The notes below the pieces were generated by a model. The model searched no databases. It was not told the origin of the DNA and was given only the letters and a program-made list of their open reading frames with translations. Shown piece by piece: positions 1 to 10,410 of a stretch of 64,000 bases of DNA; position 1 is the stretch's first letter, and every line of letters starts with the position of its first letter. A program made the position numbers and the translations under genes. The DNA is from Acinetobacter sp. ANC 4204 (lineage in GTDB: Bacteria > Pseudomonadota > Gammaproteobacteria > Pseudomonadales > Moraxellaceae), in the NCBI RefSeq assembly GCF_002135205.1, contig NZ_NEFZ01000001.1:310001-374000 (forward strand), in the 5' to 3' direction.

Positions 1-1428
1 AGGATGGGTATATAAAAAGTCTTCGATTTCTTTCGGAAATAAATTTTCTCCGCCGCGAATGACCACATCTTTAATTCGGCCTTTAATTTTCACAAAGCCT
101 GCTTCGTCCATTTCTGCGATGTCACCTGTATGCATCCAACGTGCTGAATCAATCACTTCTTGCGACTTTTCATGGTCTTCCCAATAACCCAACATTACCG
201 AATAGCCGCGAACACACAGTTCACCCAACTGACCACGTGGTACAACTTTGCCTTGTTCATCTACAATTTTTATTTCAAGATGCGGATGAACACGCCCCAC
301 GGTTCCAACCCGTTGTTCAACTGAATCTGAGGTTGAACTTTGTGCGCTGACCGGTGCCGTTTCAGTCATACCATAGCAAATGGTAATTTCGGACATGTGC
401 ATACGGTCGATGACACGTTGCATAATTTCACGTGGACAAGGACTGCCCGCCATAATGCCTGTACGTAAACTAGAAAGATCAAAGTCATCAAACTGTTCAT
501 GCTCTAAAATGGCAATAAACATGGTCGGTACACCATATGCAGCCGTACATTTTTCCTGCTGAATGGCTTTTAAAGTTTCTAAAGGATTGAACACCGCCGA
601 TGGATAGACCATGGTTGAACCATGCGTAATGCAGGCCAAATTACCCATCACCATACCGAAACAGTGAAAAAGCGGTACAGAAATACAAACACGATCAGCA
701 GGACTCAAGTGAATGGCTTCACCAACAAAATAACCATTATTTAAAATATTATTATGTGTCAGCATTGTACCTTTCGGGTTGCCTGTCGTGCCCGAAGTAA
801 ACTGGATATTAATGGTTTCATCAAACTGCGACTCGCTTGCAACGAGCTCTAATTGATTGAGCTGTCTCTTGCTGGGGGGAGTGAGCAAATCGCTAAAACG
901 ATGCAAACCCGTATGTTCTTCTTCATCAATTTTAATAATATATTTCAAATGTGGCAGTCGTTCTGCCTTGAGCACTTTATTTTCAGCACCTTTAATTTCA
1001 GGTGCAATTTTCATTAAAATATCTTGATAATTGGTGCTTTTAAACTGCGATGCAATGACCAAGCCCTTACAAGAGACTTTATTCAACACATATTCGAGTT
1101 CACTACTCTTATAGGCTGTGTTCAAGTTGACTAAAATGATGCCTGCTTTAAACGCAGCAAACTGGGTAATCGTCCATTCCACACAGTTCGGTGACCAAAT
1201 CGCAAGTCGATCACCTTTTTTCAAGCCCAGTTTCAGTAAACTACAGGCAAATGCATTGACCTGCGTTTGTAATTCCTTATACGTGAGTCTGACATTTTGA
1301 TACAGGCTGACAACAGCATCTTGTTCCGCATACTGCTGACAAGCCTGATCAAATTTCTCACCAATCGTCATCCCTAATAGAGGCTGACTGCTCGTTCCAT
1401 AGGCATAACTTAACCGTTCTTGTGTCAT
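1..1428 (-). CDS. Acyl-CoA synthetase, AMP-forming (C-terminus beyond window)
   Basis: The reverse strand reads openly from an ATG at 1428 to the window edge (476 codons), so the C-terminal end is missing. It is an ANL-superfamily ligase, which adenylates a carboxylic acid with ATP and transfers it to CoA. The adenylation motif TSGTTGNPKG is read near 765-805, followed by YGMTETAP and the hinge region GRIKDVVIRGGENLFP. Overall it resembles medium-chain (ACSF2-like) acyl-CoA ligases. It lies downstream of the TetR gene on the same strand and next to the leucine-degradation operon, so a branched short- or medium-chain acid is a reasonable substrate, but that is inferred from position. Family confident, substrate unknown. 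Confidence 0.9.
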   Translation of the reverse strand, partial: MTQERLSYAYGTSSQPLLGMTIGEKFDQACQQYAEQDAVVSLYQNVRLTYKELQTQVNAFACSLLKLGLKKGDRLAIWSPNCVEWTITQFAAFKAGIILVNLNTAYKSSELEYVLNKVSCKGLVIASQFKSTNYQDILMKIAPEIKGAENKVLKAERLPHLKYIIKIDEEEHTGLHRFSDLLTPPSKRQLNQLELVASESQFDETINIQFTSGTTGNPKGTMLTHNNILNNGYFVGEAIHLSPADRVCISVPLFHCFGMVMGNLACITHGSTMVYPSAVFNPLETLKAIQQEKCTAAYGVPTMFIAILEHEQFDDFDLSSLRTGIMAGSPCPREIMQRVIDRMHMSEITICYGMTETAPVSAQSSTSDSVEQRVGTVGRVHPHLEIKIVDEQGKVVPRGQLGELCVRGYSVMLGYWEDHEKSQEVIDSARWMHTGDIAEMDEAGFVKIKGRIKDVVIRGGENLFPKEIEDFLYTHP

Positions 1429-1529
1429 CGAATCGTTCTCCTTGATTCATTATCATCTTGTTATTCAACTTATTTGTTCTATGACCACTTCCTTTGAAAA
1501 CGCCAAGCCTTTGTGCTTTATTCCTTGGG

Positions 1530-2159
1530 CTATTTTTCCTCCTGAACCTGAACTGCATTGACACAAAATTCGGCAATTTGTTTCACAAAGTAGTCTTTAT
1601 GGTTTTGCTCAAACATTACACCTCGAGATGGATTTAAAGGCTCTATCACCACAAAAGTCATGGCACCGACCACACAAAGTGCTGCGGTATTTAAGTCTTC
1701 AAAACCGAACTCGCCGTTAATTTTCCCTGCGGCCAGTATCTCTTTCATGCTCTGTTTAATCAGTTGTTTACTGCGAAAACGCTCATGTTCTAATTCAGCA
1801 TCAACTGGTTCAAACATGAGTGAATACGCAAGTTGGGGGCTATTCATGGCACGCTTCACAAACGTGGTCACCGCTTTGTCTAATTTCTGTTTTGACGTCA
1901 GCTCATCACTTTCAGCAATGTGGTTCAAAATTTTCACCTCATGCTGAATGGCCTCCGAAAGAACCTCAATTAACACTTGGCTTTTGTTATCGAAGTAACG
2001 ATATACCAAACCACTGGAAACACCTGCACGTTCAGCAATCGCTTGAATTTGTGCGTCCTTAATTCCCCCTTGAGCAATAAGTTCACGAGCGGATTGCAAA
2101 ATCGCTTGGCGATTTTGTTCCATTCGTTCTTGCATCAACGATGATCTTTTATAACTCAT
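1530..2159 (-). CDS. TetR-family repressor of the leucine/isovalerate locus
   Basis: This protein of about 209 residues has a TetR N-terminal helix-turn-helix: IAERAGVSSGLVYRYFDNK is the recognition-helix block, around residues 40-60. The C-terminal all-helical half would bind the ligand. I chose the ATG at 2159 (MSYKRSS) over the longer frame opening at 2198, because the extra residues do not look like TetR sequence and would run into the divergent promoter. It is divergent from the isovaleryl-CoA dehydrogenase operon and co-oriented with the acyl-CoA synthetase. The probable role is repression of both, relieved by an acyl-CoA intermediate. That role is inferred from position. Confidence 0.88.
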   Translation of the reverse strand: MSYKRSSLMQERMEQNRQAILQSARELIAQGGIKDAQIQAIAERAGVSSGLVYRYFDNKSQVLIEVLSEAIQHEVKILNHIAESDELTSKQKLDKAVTTFVKRAMNSPQLAYSLMFEPVDAELEHERFRSKQLIKQSMKEILAAGKINGEFGFEDLNTAALCVVGAMTFVVIEPLNPSRGVMFEQNHKDYFVKQIAEFCVNAVQVQEEK

Positions 2160-2201
2160 AATTCTATTCTCAACCAGATAAAATGAATTGTAAATCAATT
2201 T

Positions 2202-2217
2202 GTGAATTTTAGTTCAC
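2202..2217. promoter_or_regulatory. Candidate TetR operator (inverted repeat)
   Basis: GTGAATTTTAGTTCAC is a perfect inverted repeat with 5-bp arms and a 6-bp centre. It sits in the spacer between the divergent TetR gene and the isovaleryl-CoA dehydrogenase operon, where a TetR dimer would control both directions. No second copy was found in the window. Tentative. Confidence 0.4.
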
Positions 2218-2307
2218 TTTTTTAAAAATTCGATGTATTGTAAAAATCAAGCACAACAAAAATGCTTTATCAGGAACAACAAATACAATCATAGGATGAA
2301 TGAAGAA

Positions 2308-3480
2308 ATGACCTTCCAAAGCTTAACTTTCGGTTTAGATGAAACACTCATTGCACTGCGTGATTCCGTTGCTGCATTTTGTGCCAAAGAAATTACCCCG
2401 ATTGCCCAACAAGTCGATCAGAACAACAAATTCCCTGCTCAGCTGTGGAAAAAATTTGGCGATATGGGCTTACTCGGTCTAACCGTCAGTGAAGAATATG
2501 GCGGTACAGGCCTAGGTTATTTAGCACATATCATTGCCATGCAAGAAATCTCACGTGCTTCAGCTTCGATTGGTCTTTCTTATGGTGCACATTCTAACCT
2601 ATGTGTGAATCAAATTAACCGAAATGGCAGCGAGGAACAAAAACAACGTTATTTACCGAAGCTAATTTCAGGTGAGTATGTCGGAGCACTTGCCATGTCT
2701 GAACCGAATGCAGGCTCAGACGTAGTCAGCATGAAGCTCAAAGCTGAAGATTGTGGAGATCACTTTCTGTTAAATGGCTCAAAAATGTGGATCACCAATG
2801 GTGGCGATGCCGATGTGCTTGTGGTGTATGCCAAAACGGATTTGCATGCAGGCGCTAAAGGCATGACGGCTTTCCTTGTAGAAAAAGACATGGAAGGTTT
2901 TAGCCATGGCACACATTTAGACAAGTTGGGTATGCGTGGTTCGAACACCTACCCTCTGTTCTTTGACAATGTGAAAGTGCCAAAAGAAAACGTGATGGGT
3001 GGTGTAGGAAACGGCACCAAAGTGCTCATGAGTGGTTTGGACTATGAGCGTGCTGTTCTGAGTGCAGGTCCTTTAGGCATTATGGATGCCTGCATGGATA
3101 CCGTGATTCCGTATATCCATGACCGTAAACAATTCGGCCAAGCACTTGGTGAGTTCCAGCTAATGCAAGGGAAAATTGCCGATATGTATTCGACTTGGTT
3201 GGCATGTAAAGCGCTAGTCTATGCCGTGGGTGCTGAGTGCGACAAGGCTGACCATAGCCGTAGCCTACGTAAAGATGCAGCCAGTGCAATTTTATATGCT
3301 GCTGAAAAAGCCACATGGATGGCAGGTGAAACCATTCAGACCTTAGGTGGAAATGGGTATATCAATGAATTTTCTGCAGGCCGTCTATGGCGCGATGCAA
3401 AACTCTATGAAATTGGCGCGGGAACTTCTGAAATTCGCCGTATGTTGATTGGCCGCGAATTGTTTAATGAAACAGCTTAA
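2308..3480 (+). CDS. liuA: Isovaleryl-CoA dehydrogenase
   Basis: This FAD-dependent acyl-CoA dehydrogenase of 390 residues oxidises isovaleryl-CoA to 3-methylcrotonyl-CoA, the first committed step of leucine breakdown after the keto-acid dehydrogenase. The catalytic base sits in the internal motif [14 protein letters not shown], as in isovaleryl-CoA dehydrogenases, and the C-terminal motif is [12 protein letters not shown] instead of the YEGT of other acyl-CoA dehydrogenases. [14 protein letters not shown] aligns with the usual N-terminus of the family, so I start at 2308; an in-frame ATG at 2296 would add four residues. AGGA lies about 11 nt upstream. It is the first gene of the six-enzyme catabolic operon. 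Confidence 0.93.
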   Translation: MTFQSLTFGLDETLIALRDSVAAFCAKEITPIAQQVDQNNKFPAQLWKKFGDMGLLGLTVSEEYGGTGLGYLAHIIAMQEISRASASIGLSYGAHSNLCVNQINRNGSEEQKQRYLPKLISGEYVGALAMSEPNAGSDVVSMKLKAEDCGDHFLLNGSKMWITNGGDADVLVVYAKTDLHAGAKGMTAFLVEKDMEGFSHGTHLDKLGMRGSNTYPLFFDNVKVPKENVMGGVGNGTKVLMSGLDYERAVLSAGPLGIMDACMDTVIPYIHDRKQFGQALGEFQLMQGKIADMYSTWLACKALVYAVGAECDKADHSRSLRKDAASAILYAAEKATWMAGETIQTLGGNGYINEFSAGRLWRDAKLYEIGAGTSEIRRMLIGRELFNETA

Positions 3481-3516
3481 CCCTCCACAACAATAAAAAT
3501 GACAAGGATGTTCGTG

Positions 3517-5118
3517 ATGAATCAATTACATAGCAAGATCAATATTCGAAGTGAAGACTTCAAAACCAACCAAACCGCGATGCAAAGCTTGGTCGATGAC
3601 TTAAAGCAAAAAGCAGAACAAATTGCTTTAGGCGGCGGTGAAGCGGCGCGACAAAAACATTTGGCACGCGGAAAACTATTAGCACGTGATCGTATTGATC
3701 AGTTAATTGATGCAGGCACGGCATTCCTTGAAGTTGGTCAGTTGGCGGCACAAAACGTCTATGCAGACGATGTGCCTGCGGCTGGTGTCGTTGCTGGTGT
3801 AGGTCAGGTCAATGGTGTGACCTGCATGATCGTCGCCAACGATGCAACAGTGAAAGGCGGCACCTACTATCCGCTAACAGTGAAAAAACACTTACGCGCT
3901 CAAGAGATTGCAGAGCAAAACCATTTGCCATGTATTTATTTGGTGGACTCAGGCGGTGCCTATTTACCGATGCAGGATGAAGTTTTCCCTGACCGTGATC
4001 ACTTTGGGCGTATTTTCTATAATCAAGCACGTATGTCCAGCATGGGAATTGCCCAAATTGCGGTGGTAATGGGCAGTTGTACGGCTGGGGGTGCATACGT
4101 ACCTGCCATGTCTGATGAAACCATTATTGTGCGTAACCAAGGGACAATTTTCTTAGGTGGTCCACCACTGGTGAAAGCGGCAACAGGTGAAGTGGTCAGC
4201 AGTGAAGACTTAGGCGGTGGTGATGTGCACACTCGCCTGTCCGGTGTGGCCGATCATTTGGCGGAAAACGATGAACATGCAATTATCATTGCCCGCAACA
4301 TCGTAGCCAACCTGAATAAAACACCACATACACGTGCAACAGAGATTGAAGAACCGTTATTTGATGCAACAGAATTGTATGGTGTTGTGCCCAGTGATGC
4401 ACGAAAGCCATTCGATATTCGTGAAGTGATTGCGCGCATTGTCGATGGTTCACGTTTTGATGAATTCAAAGCTCGCTTTGGCACCACCTTAGTCACTGGT
4501 TTTGCCAAAATCTATGGCATGCCCGTTGGCATCATTGCCAACAACGGTATTTTATTTTCAGAGTCTGCACAAAAAGGGGCTCACTTTATTGAACTCTGTA
4601 CGCAGCGCAATATTCCCCTACTGTTCCTCCAAAACATCACTGGCTTTATGGTCGGTCGCCAATACGAAAATGAAGGTATTGCCAAAAATGGCGCCAAACT
4701 GGTCATGGCTGTTGCCACCGCAAATGTCCCAAAACTCACTCTTGTGATTGGTGGTTCATTTGGTGCAGGCAATTACGGTATGTGTGGTCGCGCATATTCA
4801 CCACGCTTCATGTGGACATGGCCGAACTCGCGTATTTCGGTGATGGGGGGTGAACAAGCAGCAAGTGTATTGTCGACTCTAAAGCGTGATCAAATCGAAA
4901 AACGTGGCGAGTCTTGGTCAGCCGCAGAAGAAGATGATTTTAAACAACCCTTCCGTGACCAATTTGAACATCAAGGCCATCCATATTATGCATCGGCGCG
5001 TTTGTGGGATGACGGTGTGATTGACCCTGCACAAAGCCGTCAGGTGCTCGGTTTAAGTTTAGCCGCAGCCTTAAATGCACCCATTCAACCGACCAAATTC
5101 GGCGTGTTCCGCATGTAG
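3517..5118 (+). CDS. liuB: Methylcrotonyl-CoA carboxylase beta (carboxyltransferase) subunit
   Basis: This 533-residue carboxyltransferase subunit moves the carboxyl group from carboxybiotin to 3-methylcrotonyl-CoA, giving 3-methylglutaconyl-CoA. It has the two crotonase-like carboxyltransferase halves. The N half contains [18 protein letters not shown] and [16 protein letters not shown]; the C half contains [11 protein letters not shown] and [16 protein letters not shown], typical of methylcrotonyl/geranyl-CoA carboxylases. I start at ATG 3517, preceded by AAGGA at 8 nt, rather than the weaker upstream starts. It pairs with the biotin-bearing alpha subunit two genes downstream, with the hydratase gene between them as in Pseudomonas liu operons. 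Geranyl-CoA as a substrate is less likely next to isovaleryl-CoA dehydrogenase and HMG-CoA lyase. Confidence 0.93.
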   Translation: MNQLHSKINIRSEDFKTNQTAMQSLVDDLKQKAEQIALGGGEAARQKHLARGKLLARDRIDQLIDAGTAFLEVGQLAAQNVYADDVPAAGVVAGVGQVNGVTCMIVANDATVKGGTYYPLTVKKHLRAQEIAEQNHLPCIYLVDSGGAYLPMQDEVFPDRDHFGRIFYNQARMSSMGIAQIAVVMGSCTAGGAYVPAMSDETIIVRNQGTIFLGGPPLVKAATGEVVSSEDLGGGDVHTRLSGVADHLAENDEHAIIIARNIVANLNKTPHTRATEIEEPLFDATELYGVVPSDARKPFDIREVIARIVDGSRFDEFKARFGTTLVTGFAKIYGMPVGIIANNGILFSESAQKGAHFIELCTQRNIPLLFLQNITGFMVGRQYENEGIAKNGAKLVMAVATANVPKLTLVIGGSFGAGNYGMCGRAYSPRFMWTWPNSRISVMGGEQAASVLSTLKRDQIEKRGESWSAAEEDDFKQPFRDQFEHQGHPYYASARLWDDGVIDPAQSRQVLGLSLAAALNAPIQPTKFGVFRM

Positions 5119-5128
5119 GAGATGAGCG

Positions 5129-5923
5129 ATGAGCTTTCAATATTTACAACTCGAACAACGCGACCAAGTGGCAACGGTATGGATTAATCGTGCAGAAATG
5201 CATAATGCCTTTAATACTCAAGTGATTGAAGAACTACACCGCTGCTTTAGCGAACTCAATACGCGTGATGATGTCCGTGTCGTGATTTTAGCTGGACGTG
5301 GCAAAAACTTCTCAGCGGGTGCAGACCTGAACTGGATGAAAGAAGCGGGACAAGCCTCACAGGCTGAAAATGAAGCCGATGCATTAAAACTGGCGAAAAT
5401 GCTACAAAGTTTAGCGACATTAAAACAACCGACCATCGCCCGCGTACAAGGCATTGCTTTTGGTGGTGGCATGGGACTGGCTTCTGCCTGTGATATTTGT
5501 GTCGCAAGCAGTGATGCTAAGTTTGCGACCTCTGAAGTGCGCTTAGGTTTAGCCCCTTCAACCATTAGCCCTTATGTGATTCGTGCGATTGGCGCACGTC
5601 AAGCTTCACGCTACTTTTTAACCGCAGAACGTATTTCTGCGGAACAAGCGCTACACATTGGTCTAGCGCATGTGGTGGCCGATGCTGAACAGTTGGATGA
5701 AAAAGTCGCAGAAATGGTCGATACCTTACTTTTGGGTGGGCCAGAAGCACAAACAGCTTCAAAACAACTTATCCAAATGGTCGATCAACACGTGTTAACC
5801 GAAGCATTGTTGTTGCAAACCGCACAACATATTGCCCATGTACGCCAAGGATCAGAGGCGAAAAATGGCTTAAATGCTTTTTTAAATAAACACAGTCCAG
5901 TCTGGATCAAGACGACGGCATAA
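5129..5923 (+). CDS. liuC: 3-Methylglutaconyl-CoA hydratase (enoyl-CoA hydratase family)
   Basis: This crotonase-fold protein of 264 residues is predicted to hydrate 3-methylglutaconyl-CoA to HMG-CoA. The oxyanion-hole segments are visible: GRGKNFSAGADLNWMKEAG around residues 55-75 and AFGGGMGLASACDICVAS around 108-125. AGGAG lies 6 nt before the ATG and overlaps the end of the upstream gene's stop region. It sits between the two carboxylase subunit genes, which is the reason for giving it this substrate; by sequence alone it could be another short-chain enoyl-CoA hydratase. Confidence 0.88.
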   Translation: MSFQYLQLEQRDQVATVWINRAEMHNAFNTQVIEELHRCFSELNTRDDVRVVILAGRGKNFSAGADLNWMKEAGQASQAENEADALKLAKMLQSLATLKQPTIARVQGIAFGGGMGLASACDICVASSDAKFATSEVRLGLAPSTISPYVIRAIGARQASRYFLTAERISAEQALHIGLAHVVADAEQLDEKVAEMVDTLLLGGPEAQTASKQLIQMVDQHVLTEALLLQTAQHIAHVRQGSEAKNGLNAFLNKHSPVWIKTTA

Positions 5924-5943
5924 CAACAAGAAAGGATATCGAT

Positions 5944-7935
5944 ATGTTTAATAAAATCTTAATTGCAAACCGTGGTGAAATTGCTTGTCGTGTGATCCGA
6001 ACTGCAAAAAAAATGGGCATTGCCACCGTTGCAGTCTATTCAGATGCTGACGCTCGGGCACAGCACGTGCAACAAGCGGACGAAGCCATTTATATCGGCG
6101 AATCTCCTGCTGCACAAAGCTACCTACAAATTGAACGTATTATCCAAGCTGCCTTAGACACAGGTGCAGAAGCAATCCATCCGGGTTATGGTTTCTTATC
6201 TGAAAATGACCAATTTGCCAATGCCTGCCAAAAAAACAACATTGTCTTTATTGGCCCACCTGTAGATGCCATTTTAGCCATGGGCCTTAAAGCCACCTCT
6301 AAATCTTTAATGGAAAAAGCAGGCGTACCACTGACACCGGGCTACCATGGCACCAACCAAGATCCTGATTTTTTAAAACAACAAGCCGATGCCATTGGCT
6401 ACCCTGTGCTGATTAAAGCCAGTGCTGGCGGTGGGGGTAAAGGCATGCGTTTGGTTGATCGCGGCGAAGACTTTTTAAGCCATTTGGCTTCATGTAAAAG
6501 TGAGGCACGTTCAAGCTTTGGTAATGACGATGTTTTAGTTGAACGCTATGTGGTACAACCGCGCCATATTGAAGTGCAAGTGTTTGGTGATACGCATGGT
6601 AACTATGTGCATCTATTTGAACGCGACTGTTCAGTGCAACGTCGCCACCAAAAAGTATTAGAAGAAGCACCTGCACCCAAAATGGCAGAACCAAAACTCG
6701 AAGCCATGCGCCAAGCCGCTATTGATGCAGCACGTGCAGTAGATTATGTCGGTGCAGGTACAGTTGAGTTTATTGTGGAGCAAGACGGCACGGCCTATTT
6801 CATGGAAATGAATACCCGTCTGCAAGTTGAGCATCCTGTAACAGAGATGATTACAGGGCAAGATTTGGTGGAATGGCAACTACGTGTAGCTTTTGGTGAA
6901 CCACTGCCTAAACAACAACACGAACTTAGTATTCATGGTCATGCATTAGAAGCGCGTGTCTATGCTGAAGAACCTGAAAAAGGTTTCTTACCTGCGATTG
7001 GTAAAATTCACTACCTGCACTACCCTCAGCAAAATGAGCATGTCCGTGTAGACAGTGGTATTGTTGAAGGGGATGAAATCACGACCTTTTACGACCCAAT
7101 GATTGCCAAATTGATTGTTTGGGCAAAAAATCGTGAAGCAGCACTCACCCAAATGCACCATGCTCTCAGTCAGTTTCATGTCGATGGCTTGGGCAATAAC
7201 ATTGCATTCTTAGACCGCTTGGTCCGTTCAGAATCGTTTAAAACCGCCAACCTAGATACCAACTTAATTCAACGTGAAGAAGCGTTTTTACTACAACACA
7301 ATGAAACAGCCTCTGCAGAGCTCATCATCACGGCGGCATTGATTGAACTCTTGTCCCGTTTTTCCAGCAATAAAACAGCTGCAAATCCTGTTTGGCAAGC
7401 CGAGTCTCTATGGCGTTTAAATATTAATGCCAGCTATGCCATTAAACTGGCACTGAACGATGAAGAACATAAAGTCTATTTCAGCCCAACGGCAAAAGGC
7501 TTTACCGCAAAATACAATGGACATAGCATTTTCATTCAAGGTGAATTGTTAGAGACACATTTAGCTAAAATTGAATGTGCAACAAGTAAAAAGAGCTATG
7601 CTTATAGTTCAAATGCACACGGTCTAACCCTGTATGCAGACGGTCAAAGCTATAAATTTGCACATATTCAGCCTAACTTTAATACTGAAGATGATGCTTC
7701 TGATGCCAATAACTTAAAAGCACCAATGCCGGGTGTGATCACGCAAGTCTTGGTACAAAACAACAGTGCAGTGAAAAAAGATGAGGTTCTCCTCACGCTT
7801 GAAGCGATGAAAATTGAATATTCAATTCGTGCTCCACATGACGGCATTGTCTCTGCGGCTTACTTCCAAGTCGGTGATCAGGTCAAAGCGGGCGATGAAT
7901 TGGTTGAGTTTTCAAGTTTGGAAGGTGCCGCATGA
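5944..7935 (+). CDS. liuD: Methylcrotonyl-CoA carboxylase alpha (biotin) subunit
   Basis: This 663-residue protein combines biotin carboxylase with biotin carrier. The biotin carboxylase domain (about residues 1-450) starts with ILIANRGEIACRVIRTAKK and has the ATP-grasp glycine-rich loop ASAGGGGKGMR and the EMNTRLQVEHPVTE signature. After a divergent linker, the C-terminal biotinyl domain carries the target lysine in LEAMKIEYS (about residue 623). The carrier motif is AMKI rather than the more common AMKM. An AAGGA ribosome site precedes the ATG. The stop overlaps the next start by four bases, which suggests translational coupling with HMG-CoA lyase. Confidence 0.94.
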   Translation: MFNKILIANRGEIACRVIRTAKKMGIATVAVYSDADARAQHVQQADEAIYIGESPAAQSYLQIERIIQAALDTGAEAIHPGYGFLSENDQFANACQKNNIVFIGPPVDAILAMGLKATSKSLMEKAGVPLTPGYHGTNQDPDFLKQQADAIGYPVLIKASAGGGGKGMRLVDRGEDFLSHLASCKSEARSSFGNDDVLVERYVVQPRHIEVQVFGDTHGNYVHLFERDCSVQRRHQKVLEEAPAPKMAEPKLEAMRQAAIDAARAVDYVGAGTVEFIVEQDGTAYFMEMNTRLQVEHPVTEMITGQDLVEWQLRVAFGEPLPKQQHELSIHGHALEARVYAEEPEKGFLPAIGKIHYLHYPQQNEHVRVDSGIVEGDEITTFYDPMIAKLIVWAKNREAALTQMHHALSQFHVDGLGNNIAFLDRLVRSESFKTANLDTNLIQREEAFLLQHNETASAELIITAALIELLSRFSSNKTAANPVWQAESLWRLNINASYAIKLALNDEEHKVYFSPTAKGFTAKYNGHSIFIQGELLETHLAKIECATSKKSYAYSSNAHGLTLYADGQSYKFAHIQPNFNTEDDASDANNLKAPMPGVITQVLVQNNSAVKKDEVLLTLEAMKIEYSIRAPHDGIVSAAYFQVGDQVKAGDELVEFSSLEGAA

Positions 7936-8834
7936 GTGAATTTGTCAGAATTGTTGAAGTCGGACCACGAGATGGTTTGCAAAATGAAAAGACACCACTC
8001 ACTTTGGATGACCGTCGTAAACTGATTTTAGATTTAATGCAGACAGGACTCAGTGCTATTGAGGTGGGCTCTTGTGTCTCTGCAAAGTGGGTTCCACAAA
8101 TGGCACAGAGTGATGAACTCTTTGCCAGCTTACCTAAAGATCCGAATATCAGTCTTAGTTTATTGACTCCGAACTTAAAAGGGTTTGAGTCTGCATTGGC
8201 TGTCGGCTGTCAGGAGGTTGCTGTTTTTACCGCAGCCTCCGAAAGCTTCACTCAAAAAAACATCAATTGCTCCATTGATGAAAGCTTTGAAAAATTTGCA
8301 GACATCATGACTGCGGCGAAATCCCATAACATTAAAGTGCGTGGCTATGTGTCTTGTATTGTGGACTGCCCCTATGAAGGCGCAATTGCGCCGAGCAAAG
8401 TTGTACACGTCAGTCAACGTTTGCTGGACATGGGCTGCTATGAAGTGTCCTTAGGTGAAACGATTGGTACGGCGACACCAGACCGCGTGAAAAAAGTCTG
8501 GCAGGCATGTTTAGCCGAAATGGATACTGCGAGTTTAGCAGGACATTTTCATAATACTTATGGCATGGCGATTGCCAATATTTACCAGTCTTTAGAACAA
8601 GGCATTCGTGTATTTGATTCGTCCATTGCTGGTTTAGGCGGCTGCCCTTATGCCAAAGGTGCATCGGGCAATGTTTCCACAGAAGACCTTTACTACCTAC
8701 TCTCCAATATGGGTTATGACACAGGGATTGATCTTGATGCACTGATGATTGCCAGCCAAAACATCAGCCAAGTACTACAACGTACCAATCCATCTAATTA
8801 TGCCAATGCCTACTGGCAAAAGCGCTGTGCCTAA
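7932..8834 (+). CDS. liuE: Hydroxymethylglutaryl-CoA lyase
   Basis: This 300-residue DRE-TIM metallolyase cleaves HMG-CoA to acetyl-CoA and acetoacetate, the final carbon-carbon cleavage of leucine breakdown. The N-terminus [13 protein letters not shown] is the family metal/substrate motif, FHNTYGMA carries metal-binding histidine, and [19 protein letters not shown] is the signature loop with the catalytic cysteine. The start ATGA overlaps the carboxylase alpha stop. The acetoacetate it forms is the substrate of the CoA-transferase encoded next. Confidence 0.94.
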   Translation: MSEFVRIVEVGPRDGLQNEKTPLTLDDRRKLILDLMQTGLSAIEVGSCVSAKWVPQMAQSDELFASLPKDPNISLSLLTPNLKGFESALAVGCQEVAVFTAASESFTQKNINCSIDESFEKFADIMTAAKSHNIKVRGYVSCIVDCPYEGAIAPSKVVHVSQRLLDMGCYEVSLGETIGTATPDRVKKVWQACLAEMDTASLAGHFHNTYGMAIANIYQSLEQGIRVFDSSIAGLGGCPYAKGASGNVSTEDLYYLLSNMGYDTGIDLDALMIASQNISQVLQRTNPSNYANAYWQKRCA

Positions 8835-8860
8835 GCCATTCAATTAATAATGAGAACACT

Positions 8861-9565
8861 ATGGTCAATAAAGTTTATTCAAGTGCAAAGGATGCACTAC
8901 AAGATGTGGTTCAAGATGGTCAAACCCTAGCGGTTGGTGGCTTTGGCTTATGCGGTATTCCAGAAAGTCTGATTGCGGCATTAAAGCAAACAGGCGTGAA
9001 AAACCTTACCTGTATTTCAAACAATGCAGGCGTCGATGGTTTCGGCTTAGGTCTCTTATTAGAAAGCAAACAAATCAAAAAAATGATTGCTTCTTATGTG
9101 GGTGAAAACAAAGAATTTGAACGTCAGTTCTTAAGTGGTGAGCTTGAAGTGGAGCTCACCCCTCAAGGCACACTGGCAGAAAAACTCCGTGCTGGAGGTG
9201 CAGGTATCCCTGCCTTCTTTACCGCAACAGGTGTCGGCACACTCATTGCCGAAGGCAAAGAAGAGCGAGCGTTTAATGGTAAACCTTATATTCTAGAAAA
9301 CTCGCTCACCGCTGACATTGCACTCGTGAAGGCATACAAGGCCGATACTGCTGGTAACTTAATTTTCCGTAAAACCGCACAAAACTTTAACCCTGTATGT
9401 GCAATGGCTGGAAAAGTCTGCATTGTCGAAGTTGAGGAAATTGTTGAAATTGGCGCTTTAGACCCTGACCAGATTCACCTGCCAGGTATTTATGTCAATC
9501 GGATTGTGCTGAATGCAAACCCTGAAAAACGTATCGAACAACTCACATTAAAAGAGGAGGCTTAA
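8861..9565 (+). CDS. scoA: 3-Oxoacid CoA-transferase subunit A
   Basis: This 234-residue alpha subunit of a class I CoA-transferase has [14 protein letters not shown] near the N-terminus and the [16 protein letters not shown] glycine-rich block around residues 106-121. With subunit B it transfers CoA from succinyl-CoA to acetoacetate, so acetoacetate released by HMG-CoA lyase can enter thiolysis. Typical bacterial A subunits are 220-235 residues, so it is complete. It lies 26 nt after the lyase gene and 3 nt before subunit B. Succinyl-CoA rather than acetyl-CoA as donor is assumed from the family. Confidence 0.92.
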   Translation: MVNKVYSSAKDALQDVVQDGQTLAVGGFGLCGIPESLIAALKQTGVKNLTCISNNAGVDGFGLGLLLESKQIKKMIASYVGENKEFERQFLSGELEVELTPQGTLAEKLRAGGAGIPAFFTATGVGTLIAEGKEERAFNGKPYILENSLTADIALVKAYKADTAGNLIFRKTAQNFNPVCAMAGKVCIVEVEEIVEIGALDPDQIHLPGIYVNRIVLNANPEKRIEQLTLKEEA

Positions 9566-9568
9566 CCC

Positions 9569-10198
9569 ATGGCTTGGTCTCGTAATGAAATGGCACAACG
9601 TGCAGCGCTTGAGCTGGAAGATGGTTTTTATGTCAATTTGGGCATCGGCTTACCTACACTGGTGGCCAACTATATTCCTGAAAACGTCAACGTCTGGTTG
9701 CAGTCTGAAAATGGGTTATTGGGTATTGGCGAGTTTCCAACAGCCGAAACGGTCGATGCCGATTTAATCAATGCTGGAAAACAAACCGTTACCGCACGTC
9801 AGGGCGCTGCATTTTTCTCTAGTGCAGATTCTTTTGCCATGATCCGTGGAGGTCATGTCAACATCGCCATTTTAGGGGCCATGGAAGTCTCACAAAATGG
9901 CGATTTAGCTAATTGGATGATTCCAGGCAAAAAAGTCAAAGGCATGGGCGGCGCAATGGATTTGGTTGCTGGAGTGCAAAAAGTGGTGGTGCTCATGGAA
10001 CACTCTGCAAAAGATGGTACACCAAAAATTGTCGAGCAGTGTAGCCTGCCCCTGACAGGTAAAAATGTCGTACATCGCGTAATTACTGACCTCGGTGTCA
10101 TGGACATTACTCAGGAAGGTGTGAAATTAGTTGAACTGGCGAAAGATGTCAGTTTTGAAGACATTCAAAAAGTGACAGGTGTTCCCCTCATCCGCTAA
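9569..10198 (+). CDS. scoB: 3-Oxoacid CoA-transferase subunit B
   Basis: This 209-residue beta subunit carries the catalytic glutamate in [11 protein letters not shown] (about residue 47), which forms the glutamyl-CoA thioester. [15 protein letters not shown] and the [14 protein letters not shown] segment are also typical. An AGGAGG ribosome site lies inside the last codons of scoA, so the two subunits are probably made in equal amounts. It is the last gene of the operon and is followed by a strong hairpin about 135 nt downstream. Confidence 0.93.
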   Translation: MAWSRNEMAQRAALELEDGFYVNLGIGLPTLVANYIPENVNVWLQSENGLLGIGEFPTAETVDADLINAGKQTVTARQGAAFFSSADSFAMIRGGHVNIAILGAMEVSQNGDLANWMIPGKKVKGMGGAMDLVAGVQKVVVLMEHSAKDGTPKIVEQCSLPLTGKNVVHRVITDLGVMDITQEGVKLVELAKDVSFEDIQKVTGVPLIR

Positions 10199-10332
10199 TT
10201 CGGCATCATTTATACAATAGAAAAATAATCCAATGCCTTTAAAGCAACGATCCTGTTTTTAAAGGTATGGTTCCCATACATGAATAAATGCCTGCTATTC
10301 TTTAAACTAAACCAAAGATAAAACTTAATCCA

Positions 10333-10371
10333 AATGAGAAAAGGACGAATTCTCTTCGTCCTTTTCTCATT
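10333..10371. terminator. Bidirectional terminator hairpin after scoB
   Basis: This is a perfect inverted repeat with 17-bp arms (10333-10349 and 10355-10371) and a TTCTC loop. It lies between the end of scoB and the convergent lipoprotein gene. There is no long T-tract outside the stem, but the arms carry A/T runs usable in both directions. Confidence 0.75.
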
Positions 10372-10410
10372 CTACAAATACTCAAAAAGTGTACTTATAG
10401 TGTAGGCTAC

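Noticed and set aside
7780..7830. AMKI instead of AMKM in the biotin carrier motif as an anomaly
   Set aside because: The residue after the lysine varies in carboxylase carriers, and the lysine and its context are intact.
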